Below are positions 33,481 through 42,937 of a stretch of DNA of 64,000 nucleotides, one piece after another. A model generated the notes under the pieces. The model had not been told where the DNA came from, searched no databases, and saw only the letters and a list, made by a program, of their open reading frames with translations. Source of the stretch: Brachypterus glaber (taxonomy: Eukaryota; Arthropoda; Insecta; Coleoptera; Kateretidae); NCBI GenBank assembly GCA_958510825.1, contig OY294046.1, forward strand, positions 6,832,049 to 6,896,048, written 5' to 3'. Made by a program: the position numbers and the translations under genes. Position 1 is the first letter of the stretch; every line of letters starts with the position of its first letter.

Positions 33481-35142
33481 ACTTTTTATATTAGCGTGGA
33501 AATTACTACAGTAGTAATTTATCAGTGATAGTGCGCAAGTCAGGATACATATCCGATTAGTACTTGCGTACTGGAAACCTCATGATTATATAGAGAAACC
33601 CTGGTTAATTATTCGGAAGAAAAAGACCAAATACAGAGAGAGAGAGAGAGAGAAACTCTGTTTTGTTTTCGTATGCCAACTCTGTATATTTTCTTTCTAC
33701 TCAAAGACCAGAGATTTGGAACAGTTAGCAACATAGTAGGTAGTTTTATGACTGTATTTTATTTCCTTTATTGATTGTTATACCCCAGATAAATTTTTCT
33801 GGTGAGCATATAAAAGGTTTAAATTTTATATTTTATAGGTTCTCAAATATATTGACAGTTTTTTTTACCCACTCCCCATAAACCTGAAACACTAAAACTT
33901 TGCATATAAGTTTATATCTGAATAACTTTTATTAAATTTATTTTTATGGGTTGCGTATGTATGACCTACAGTTAACACGCCAATTGATACTTATTATATT
34001 TTTCAGAGCGCCAGCGCTAGAATAATATACGGTAGTTTCGAATTTTCAAAAAAAAAATCAATAATCGTCGTAGACAAAAAAATTCTTGAATAAAAGTTAC
34101 ATGAACAAATAAGCAATTTTTTTTTCAAATGTCCGTCTGTCCGTCCGTCCGTCTGTCTCTCTCTCCGATGTCACAATTTTTGTAGACATAATAACTCAAG
34201 AACGAATAATCCGATCGTACTGAAATTTTCAGAAAAAATCTTCTATGAGGAGAAGATCCCTATTATTTTTGAAACTAAGCGAAAAATGCTGAAAGAAAAT
34301 TCCGATTAAAGTAATTTTTTTCAGGAAAAATTACTTTCAATTTCAATTTTAATTCTACAAATAAAAAGGAAATAAAAAAAATTAAAAAAAAATGAAAAAT
34401 TTTGAAATTTTTTTTTTTTTGATTTTTTTACGCAATAAGAAAATTTAATAAAAAAAAATGAAAATTAAAAAAAAAATATCCACTTTCAAAGGGGCTTAGC
34501 TTAGCACAATACAAAAAAAAATTAATGAAAATTTTTGTCATAAGTTGGTATACTATTAAAAAGGGTATTCAACAGAGAAGTTTTTACAACTATTTGAATC
34601 TCTTGAACTAGTGCGTTTTTGAGTAAATTTTTCTCAGAAAAAAAAATAAATTCGAACCACTGTATTTTAACTAATAAAATGGCCTACATTTTTTATACCA
34701 ATCATTCGGCATTTATTTTTGTATTGTTTTAACAAAGTACATATTAACAATATCTAAAAAAATATTTAGGACAACTAAAAGTATTAAGCATCATAAAAAA
34801 ATAGTATGATCAGGAGAAAAATCAACTATTTCGCAAAAATACCTAAAAAGGCCGATATCTCAAAAACGGTGAGGATTTGTATAAGGGTATATTTGGTCTA
34901 ATAGACTCAAAATGAGCTCTTCTATCACCTCTTAAAAACTTTCTATCCATGTTCCAAACACCCTGTATAGTAAACATACAGTTTTCTTTATTTTGTGTGC
35001 ACTAGGTCGTACGAAAAGTACATAATGCTGTCTATATACTTGTGTGATATGAAAATATCGCACGAGTACATATAGTGAACACGTGAAATCTAAGAAATTA
35101 TGCATACTTTTCGTAAGAAATAATAGTTTTCGTTGCGAGTAA
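33481..35142. other. Intergenic DNA, old dispersed repeats, no gene
   Basis: A (TCCG/TCTG)n tract at 34130-34165 plus aactcaagaacgaataatcc resembles the modules at 11740-11960. A piece near 34005-34060 (gcgctagaataatatacggt, gtttcgaattttcaaaa) is inverted at about 61245-61290. An imperfect palindrome (cgtacgaaaagtacataatg with ttatgcatacttttcgta) spans about 35005-35120. Nothing coding is recognised. Confidence 0.4.
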
Positions 35143-35234
35143 GCGACTTTAGTCCTTAGTGCAAGAGAATGAAGTTTTTTTGACGACGCGAAGCGAAGTC
35201 AAAAAATCATTCGAGTGCACTAAGGACTTGTCGC
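35143..35234. repeat. Interrupted palindrome with loop GACGACGCGAAGCGAAGTC
   Basis: The arms gcgactttagtccttagtgc and gcactaaggacttgtcgc are near-perfect complements. An inner stem tttttttgac / gtcaaaaaa closes on the loop gacgcgaagcgaa. The loop is almost the same as that of the palindrome at 20141-20280. The 79-codon frame at 35159-35398 starts inside the arm and is rejected. Confidence 0.6.
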
Positions 35235-35821
35235 AAACAAGTTGCGAACAACATTTTTCGTTCGATCTACAGTCTAGACTCTTTAAAAATGTATATTTTA
35301 AAGAATTACCTGCGTTTAATTTTGACATTTCAAAATGTTATAAACGTCAAATGACTTTTGTAAAAATGAAAGATATGTGTAATCGTTTGGATAAATGAGT
35401 GTGTATAGTTGTCATTTCATTCAAATATACACTATGTACGATAGAAAAATATCCTAACGAGAATATATAGTGAACATGCATTTTTCTTTATTTCGTGTAC
35501 ACTAGGTCGTACGAAAAAAAGTTTTATATTGCCTAATGGGAAATATACTTATTTATTTATTTATTTATTTAGATTCATACAGGGACCTTTAAGGTATTTT
35601 ATACCAAAGAGTGAACTTAGTACTTATGAGTACCTATGAGTAGCTACGCCAGAAAAAAACAAAGCTTAAAGACTGCCGCTTATAACCGTATGTTTTTTTT
35701 TTAACAAAAAATGTTCCCTAGCAAGTTATAAGATATTTTTTACACTTTTTATAATCCATTATATTTCTATAAAGAACTTTCACTTTCGGGTTTAGACCGT
35801 GTTAATGGATTTTCACTTTCC

Positions 35822-35856
35822 GACGTTTCGTCTCTTACTACTAGAGACATCTTCAG
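35822..35856 (-). ncRNA. Hammerhead-ribozyme-like motif downstream of the Penelope-like ORF
   Basis: On the minus strand the core reads CTGAAGA (complement of 35850-35856), then T, then a stem GTCTCT / AGAGAC with a 7-nt loop (35830-35848), then GAAA (35826-35829), then CGTC. This is the hammerhead order: CUGANGA, stem II, GAAA, then a tiny self-complementary ACGU and GUC cleavage triplet. The flanks can form a stem I with an internal loop (tttc...cc with gg...gaaa). One extra U between CUGAAGA and stem II departs from consensus, so activity is uncertain. Hammerheads are established in Penelope-like elements, which fits the position 3' of the ORF. Confidence 0.5.
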
Positions 35857-35899
35857 GGATTAATCTGAAACTAAGTTTCAAATCAACTTGTGTCACTAT

Positions 35900-36736
35900 T
35901 TATGACGAGTTGTGGTTATTCACCCGTGACGAGGTTTTTCCTATCAAAGACTTCCATATTGCAGGTAAGTGGTAACCAGTGTCCCGATTGATATTGTTAG
36001 GATGCTTGATGATTTCTATCGATTCCCGTATCTTCCTTGGCATTTTTCTGTTTTCTGTTAATATTTGTTTTGTTTCAGACAAATTGATTTTATGACCTGT
36101 TTCATGTACATGTTCGGCTACTGCCGATAAGGAAATTTGTTTCTTTCTTATATTGCGCTCATGCTCTTGAAGTCTTGTAGAAATTTTTCTCTTAGTTTCA
36201 CCTATGTAAACCGTACCACAGGAGCAGGGTATTTTATATACGCCTTCTGAACTCAGGGGTATTTTGTCTTTTGTTGAAGTCAAACATTGACCTAATTTTT
36301 GGTTGGACCGAAATATAGGCTTAATATTTGACTTCTTCAAAAGTTTACCTATTTTATCCGTGATACCGCTTACATAGGGAAGTATAACTTGTGTCTGTCT
36401 GTCATTGTCACTATTGTCCTGTTGTTTGGGTCTGGGATTTCTGTATTTGTATATGGTCTTATTAATGTCTTTTTTGGTATAACCGTTCATGGTCAAGGCT
36501 TTGGTTAGTTTAAGGAGTTCTGTGTCTAGGGAATTCTTGTCTGAAATCATGAAAGCCCTATGGACAAGTGAATTAACTACCGAGCGTTTTTGAGAGGGAT
36601 GGTGATGTGAAAATGCGTTTAGGTATCTGTCAGTGTGGGTTTTCTTCCTGTATACCGAGTGTCCTATTGAGCCATTTTCCGTTTTGTAAACCAAAACGTC
36701 CAAAAAGGGAAGTGATCCGTTGTTCTCAATTCTCAT
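35900..36736 (-). CDS. Penelope-like retroelement, C-terminal part with GIY-YIG endonuclease
   Basis: 278 residues. Residues 7-16 (G-S-L-P-F-L-D-V-L-V) and the following H-S-V-Y-R-K-K-T-H-T-D-R-Y-L are the typical end of the Penelope reverse-transcriptase region. About 80 residues of linker follow, then the GIY-YIG nuclease: G-V-Y (165-167), C-S-C (171-173), V-Y-I-G-E-T (176-181), R-L-Q-E-H-E (188-193) and A-E-H-V-H-E-T-G-H (207-215), with the Cys/His set seen in these elements. The reverse-transcriptase catalytic core is missing: upstream on the minus strand the frame is closed by a TGA at about 36757, so the copy is 5'-truncated. It cannot transpose by itself. The nuclease half is unbroken, so the insertion is fairly young or the domain was only recently released from selection. 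Confidence 0.88.
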   Translation of the reverse strand: MRIENNGSLPFLDVLVYKTENGSIGHSVYRKKTHTDRYLNAFSHHHPSQKRSVVNSLVHRAFMISDKNSLDTELLKLTKALTMNGYTKKDINKTIYKYRNPRPKQQDNSDNDRQTQVILPYVSGITDKIGKLLKKSNIKPIFRSNQKLGQCLTSTKDKIPLSSEGVYKIPCSCGTVYIGETKRKISTRLQEHERNIRKKQISLSAVAEHVHETGHKINLSETKQILTENRKMPRKIRESIEIIKHPNNINRDTGYHLPAIWKSLIGKTSSRVNNHNSS

Positions 36737-36759
36737 TATATTTCTTGTAATCGTTCACA

Positions 36760-37230
36760 TAATGGCAAGCATGACTATTAGTTTTTTCTCTTTTCTTTAG
36801 TATAATCTTTTCCTTTTATAAAAATAAATGCTTTATAAAAGAAATGAAATGGAAGCTTTCTTTTTAACATTTATTGCATAAAAAATATGTTGATTATAGA
36901 TAATAGGAACTGCTCGTATTAAAAGCCTCTTAATAGATTTCATAATGGTTTTTTATTTTCATGGCCTAGTTCTAGTAAGGCTAATTTTTCAACAACAGTC
37001 TTAAAAAAATCGAATATTAAATAATAACACACAGTGAGCTACAAGCATTTTTAAGATTCAACAAAAATGTAAGCATGGTGAATAGCATATTTTGGTACTC
37101 TAAAGTCCAAACATTTGTTTACCGTCAAATCATACATTTTCTCTCTTGGTCATAATCTTAACATTTCTTCAGGAGGGCTTGAGGACTAAACTAAGCCTGC
37201 AAGATTTAAGTGTTGATGCTAATACTACTA
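36760..37230. other. AT-rich intergenic DNA
   Basis: Spacer between the Penelope-like fragment and the TTAA-flanked element. Nothing recognised. Confidence 0.35.
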
Positions 37231-37234
37231 TTAA

Positions 37235-38194
37235 CCCGGCGTCTGACACGTGGGGTGTCACAAACCCCAGAGTCCAAATATTACTCCGTAACTATTTTAT
37301 TTTCGCGCCAAGCGAAGACAGCGCCTCAGTACCTTTCAATCGCTTTTTACTTTGCACAGTGTAGCATGAACGGCAGTATGAATATTGAAGCATTAGAGGC
37401 CACGTCCTTTTGAAGTCGTCTGGGGTTTCTGACACCCCACGTGTCATAATAAGTAACATTTATTTTCCTACAACCTAGCTAGTAGTTAGTGCCTATTTTC
37501 CACCCATTGCCTATGACAATGGTTGAAAAGTGAAAATTAGTTGATTTTACATCTGCTGTCAGAAAATGAGTAAACGTGAAACACATAACCTTAAATTGAC
37601 AAATTAATATTTTAAGACAATTTTTGCGTCTTTTGGATGTTTAGGTCGTAGAAAAAATAGTATACGGACCTCGACGCAAACTATTTCAGTGAACTTCGAG
37701 AGATTTTTTACTCGGCTGCGCCTCATAAAAAAATAAGCACTCTCTTGCACTGAAAACTAGGTTCGCGTACTCGGTGCGTAATATACTATTATCTTCCTGT
37801 TTCTCCTGTATTTTTCAGTCATATTACGATTACTTAAAGTAATTTATTTTGAACCCTACCTATAATATTTAAAAGTTTATAATTTATGTTATTCATGTAG
37901 ATCTTTGTTTGGCAATTTTAAACGTTATTTTTTTTAGTTAATAGGAAACAAAAAGCTTTCCTATTTCTTGTTTTTTAAATTTGATTTATTTTTGTTAACC
38001 GATTAAAAATAAACATATATGTATTTAAGATTTTTAAAATTATTTTTAGGTTAATATATTGTATAACTCAAATATTTTACTACATTTTATATAAAATTTA
38101 TTAAATAAAGCAAAAACGGTCCCATTTATTGTTGGGGTTTATTATACCCCACCTGTCGTTACTTGTAAAACTAAACCACCTGTCAGACGCCGGG
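37235..38194. mobile_element. TTAA-flanked piggyBac-like MITE, 960 bp
   Basis: Flanked by TTAA at 37231-37234 and 38195-38198. The left end CCCGGCGTCTGACACGTGG and the complement of the right end (CCCGGCGTCTGACAGGTGG) match at 18 of 19 positions. Next to the left end, tctgacacgtggggtgtcac is inverted again at about 37425-37445 (tctgacaccccacgtgtcat), giving an internal ~200-bp hairpin. The interior from 37462 to about 37740 is dispersed repeat R4. The two open frames at 37146-37413 start outside or overlap the terminal repeat and are rejected. TTAA plus CCC ends support a piggyBac-type, nonautonomous element. Confidence 0.8.
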
Positions 38195-38422
38195 TTAACG
38201 CAGAATCAAAATACGCTTACAATTTAATTCAATTTTCACCGTTTTCGAGAAAAATACAAATTAATAAATATAAAACTTAAACTTAAGTCGCTTTAAAATA
38301 GAATTTTTAAGTAAATTTTAACGGGTGCATGTGCAAATATAGTGTAAAATGTTTACTTTGATAGTATACTGTTAGATACAAGAAGTAAATAAAATTTTTT
38401 TTCAATACAATGTTCCTCATAA

Positions 38423-38547
38423 TAGGGTCACTTCATCTGTACTTGGTCTATTTTTGCTTTGGTTTTGGTTTTTTTCAAGTCCAAAAACCGAAAACTAACG
38501 AAAGAGAACGAAAGAACAAAGACTAAGACTAAGATGAAGTGACCCTA
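38423..38547. mobile_element. hAT-like MITE, 125 bp, with perfect 8-bp duplication
   Basis: TAGGGTCACTTCATCT at the left is exactly complemented at the right end. Identical octamers CCTCATAA flank it at 38415-38422 and 38548-38555. TAGGG ends and 8-bp duplications are typical of hAT elements. Confidence 0.85.
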
Positions 38548-38555
38548 CCTCATAA

Positions 38556-41023
38556 GCATTAATCGGAATAAATTCAGTTATGACTCATCATCGTTGAAAA
38601 TAAACACAGAAACATAGGCTTACGGAATAATTTTGCCGAATTATGAGGGAAATTTTTATAAAGGTCAGTAAATCGAAACATTTGACGACTAATTTGTTAC
38701 ACACAACAATATTGAATATACTATAAATATGTAAATATATCGGTGTTTTTCGAAGAAACGATAGAATCGACGCGGCGCCTATGCATGCACTGGAAATTCG
38801 CCGATGACTGCTCATAAGCATTTAAAATATCCCTATTTTTTTATTTAAATATTAGTTGTCGACTAGTGTGAAAATGTAAAATGTCAGTTTTGATGTTTTC
38901 ATATTAAATTTGGTCAATTTTGATATTTTTATAATAAAAGTTTCATATGTATTTTTTATTTAAAATGCATCAACAATTTGACCAAGAAGACTGCAGAAAA
39001 ATGACATGTGCAGCAAGCGGAAATTTTTTTAGGGACAAAACGAAATTAAGCCAATTTTTAATTAAGGATAAAATTTGTTACTTTAAAGAAACGTTTAAAT
39101 CAAAACTTCACGGAAAGAAATTAGTGGGCTCTGCGCTATACATTATAATATATTTGGTAACAGTGGCAAATTATAGTGATTTAAGCTATAGATTATAAGG
39201 GACACAATAACTAATAATGTTAAAAATAAATTGGAAACGATTATATATATTACAGACACGATTATATTTATTACAGACACTATTATAAATTTACAGATAT
39301 TTTATTATATTATAAAAATTATTAGCACGGACAATAATTAAATCTATTTAAGCTATAAATGCCATACTATTTGTTATATTTTATTATTCACTAAACAATT
39401 AAAGTATTTCATATAAATTTTTACACTGACTGCCATAATTGTAAGAGAAAGCCTTGTATTTATATAATAAGCGATTATAATTTGCTTGGTATGTGTGTTA
39501 TAGCGCTCCTAGCTATAATTTTTTTTTCCGTGTTCAGTTTGCAAAATCCTAAATTTCCAGTTTCGTTATGCAATTACTGTTCAAATAAAATTAGAAATTA
39601 ATGATAGTGACATCAAAATGCCTTATTATGAAAAACTTAATTAAAGTAGTAAGAAGGGGTGAATGTACAATTTGCTTTTCAGAGTAAGCCGTTGGCAAAA
39701 TTAAAAAAGGGTCTAATGAAGATGTTGACATGGAAATTAACAATAATAATAATAAATTTTTTCATGAATACATTGCTTTCCCAAAATTTTAATTCTTTTA
39801 AAAATGGGAAGGCAAAATGATTGAGAACCACTGATTAAAAAAATAACACTAGCCAACATTTAACTTTCAAAACTCCATATTATAACAGTTTTAAAAAAGA
39901 GTCTTGATAAAAAAAAGCTTTTTTGCAGTTAAAACTTAAAGAAAAAGGGTTAACTTACAATTTAATTCTACACTGTTTTCTGTAAAAATGTGAATTTTTA
40001 CCTGTGATTTCACAGTAATTTAAGGAGCGAATTTAATGAGTTTTTCAAGCAGTATTACGGGCTCTTGTAATCTTCGGGACTATCTGTAAAAGTGCCGGCT
40101 TTTTGGACCACCTGCATGAATTTTAATGCAAAATTACTGTACCGCACTGTAAATGAAAATATGGTATTTTCACAGCAAATAAAGTAGGTCATATGTTACC
40201 AGCAAAGAAAGTGGTAAATTTAAATCAGTTCTGTAAATTCACTGTTATCTGTAAAAATGTGAATTTTTATTTTGGTAATTTTACTGCTATCTTTTGTAGA
40301 ATGTAAGCTATAATTATGGTAATTTTTAGACCACATGCATGAATTTTAATGTAAAATTATTGTACCGACAGGAAAAGAGCTGAGATTTTACTAAACCGAG
40401 TAATATTGAGGTTAATTTAATAAATATTGTAAGTTCACATTCTGACATGGTGAATTTGCTTTAATTTTCTTTAATTATTACGGTTAATACTACTGAAAGA
40501 TTGACGGAAAATTTTAAGGTGCGACAGGAAAAGAGCTGAGATTTTACTAAACCGAGTAATATTGAGGTTAATTTTAATAAATATTGTAAATTCACGCACT
40601 CACTTTTGAATTTGCTTTAATTATTAAGTTAATATTACTGAAAGATTGACGGACAAATTTAGAGTGTATGTGTAGAAAGGTATAAACTATAATTAACTCG
40701 CTTATTGGTTTCAAAAGTCACTTAACCCAAAGATTTACATTTATTAATTAGCATTTTAGATTACTATACAATAAATTAAAAATTCATTAATTAAACAAAG
40801 TCAAGTATAGTAAAATTACTTACCTACCGAAGGGTAGGTAGGTACAGTTGGATCCGAAAAAAAAAAACAAGATAGAAAATGTAGTTGTGTAAATAATTGT
40901 TTACAAACAATGCAGTTGTCAATGTTGACAATATTTGTCAAAATTATTTATAATTATTATAAAGTATATAATCAATAAAGGATTTAATTTAATTAAGTAC
41001 ATAATTGGAAATGCATCAATTAA
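38556..41023. other. Intergenic DNA with a tandem duplication
   Basis: A ~157-bp block (cgacaggaaaagagctgaga ... gaaagattgacgga) is present twice in tandem, starting at about 40367 and 40524. The sequence at 39415-39535 is the inverted partner of the window end (63888-64000). The 83-codon frame at 38947-39198 (contains Q-Q-F-D-Q-E-D-C-R-K-M-T-C) is the most protein-like here, but I cannot link it to a family or to splice sites. Confidence 0.4.
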
Positions 41024-41280
41024 ATGATTAAAAAAGCTCAAGCTATTGGGTTAATGGAAGCAGAATTTGAGCAAGTAGACTTGGCAAAGTTTAATGATGA
41101 GTTTTGTTAAGATTGAAGAAAAGATGGATACAGGAGGACACAGTTTAAAGGCGTGCAGGATCGTGAAGAAGGAACTGAAAATTTACTTAATTAAGAGAAC
41201 ACCCTTTACAAGACGCGGTGCAGGCTATAAACGATAAAAATTTGCTGGATCCCAATTCCCGCCTGCCGCCGCATCGATAA
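41024..41280 (+). pseudogene. Frameshifted coding relic of unknown origin
   Basis: Three consecutive coding-like segments lie in three frames. The first, 41024-41110, reads M-I-K-K-A-Q-A-I-G-L-M-E-A-E-F-E-Q. The second, about 41097-41200, reads V-K-I-E-E-K-M-D-T-G-G-H-S. The third, about 41186-41280, reads R-E-H-P-L-Q-D-A-V-Q-A-I-N-D-K-N-L-L-D-P. Their composition is that of an ordinary soluble protein, and GC content is higher than in the flanks. At least two frameshifts and a stop break it. I do not recognise the parent. It could be a processed pseudogene or a gene fragment captured by a transposon. No protein is proposed across the breaks. Confidence 0.35.
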
Positions 41281-41844
41281 TTCCGAGATTGGAAATTTTT
41301 ATGCAGCAAAAAAAAATCTTTTTTAAACGAAAATCATAATTTTCATAAATTATATATTTCATTACTAAGGAGTTCAAAGTTTTATTTCCCATAATATTTA
41401 CTAAATATTGTGTTTAAATGTTTTATATGATTAAATATTCTAAATGTTTTTTCAGTTTACTATTTATTAGGTATATCTGGACCCCGGAGGTAAACAACAC
41501 CATGTCACAAAAACCTATTTTTTCAGGAGAGCAAGTTTTCGATTCTTTTTTAACAATAAATGCATGTTCTAGGGGCTCTCCATTAATTTTGTAAAAAAGA
41601 AGGAACATTAACATAAAAATAACCATCTTGGACAGAGTTCTTGCTTCTACCGATCAAGAACCTTTATATTTGGTAGTTTTCTATTTCTTCCAGCTTCATA
41701 TAACAACAGTTACTTTATTTAACATTATTCGCATTGGCACATTATTTGTAATAAATTATGAGAGACTACTAATAAACTTAGAAAATCTGACAATATGTCA
41801 AATTATTCTAACCTCTTTCTTAAAATCTTACTTAAACTATAAAA

Positions 41845-42290
41845 TAATTTTTCTATTTTGCGACTCTTATAGGCCCATAAGAGGTCTCTACTTTTTTTCT
41901 TTTGGGTTGGCAACAGACAAAAGTCTATCTCTTGACGTTTGCCGTGCAATTGTGAACGTCGGTTTAAAGTTTAATTTTCTACAAAATTTTGTGTTTAGGT
42001 TATGTTTTACCGTGTTAAAATTGTGGCTTGGTTACTTGCAGTGGAAAAGAGAAGAAATGACTATAAAATATATCAAAATAATATTCGTTCTTAGAATTTT
42101 AAACATGGCGAAAATTGTAATGCCAATTCGAAACAAAAATCCCTAAATCAGTCATCAATTTAAATGTAAGTTTTTTAAAATTTTAGAGCAAAATAGAAAA
42201 AATTGTATAAAGCACTCGTTTCATAACACGTTTTTAGCGCACTAGTACTCATGCGGTAAAAACGTATGTTATGAAACTAGTACTTGAAAA
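41845..42290. repeat. Dispersed repeat R6, copy 1
   Basis: Opposite orientation to 49520-50045, 53703-54182 and 63405-63880. Blocks: gcccataagaggtctctact, gtttaggttatgttttaccg, aaatatatcaaaataata, ctcgtttcataacacg. It carries the longest open frame of the family (to 42146), whose last ~78 residues are shared, with about six changes, with the frame at 63600-63839. No known domain. Confidence 0.6.
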
Positions 42291-42937
42291 TTGACATTTT
42301 GGCATATTTAAAAATTGCATTTTTTGTGGGTTCAACCGTACAACTTAAAAAAAAGCAGAAGTACGCATTGTACTACATTCATATTGTCCTTATTCCCATA
42401 TTGAGCGAGGATTGACCTTATTATAGTCCATAGACATGCAGAGAGTTACTATAGCATATGAATTTAATCTCTTCACATTGATTTTTTTATTTGTGTAACT
42501 GCAAGGTGAAGGTGGTCAGGATTTGATCGCCTTTTATTAAAATCAGGGGTCGGTTATACTGAAACAAAAAACTTTGATTAATTTCACCGATAAATTTTAA
42601 ATTCAACTCCGGACTACCATTAACCATATTTATTTTTTGTTTTAAATTCGACTGTTTTTGAGAAAATTACAATATATTTGTGATGGTTGTTTTAAAACTG
42701 GTACAATTTCTCATGAAAGTCCAGCCTTGATTTGGCATTAAAAAATAAACATGAAGCTGAAAGTGGCAGACACTTCTAGCAGACGATTTTTTAAAATGTC
42801 AAAATATTGTCAAATTTTTTGTAGTATATGGGTAATTCCAAGCAAAAATATTTTTATTTATTATGTGTAATAAATGTATTTATAAGCTACAATATTATAA
42901 TTTATTTACAAAAGTCCAAACCAAACACCCCCTCCAC

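Noticed and set aside
37146..37413. Two 67-72 codon frames
   Set aside because: They start in flanking DNA and run through the TTAA-flanked terminal repeat.
38947..39198. 83-codon frame containing QQFDQEDCRKMTC
   Set aside because: Protein-like composition, but no splice sites, promoter or recognisable family; kept only as a remark in the spacer description.
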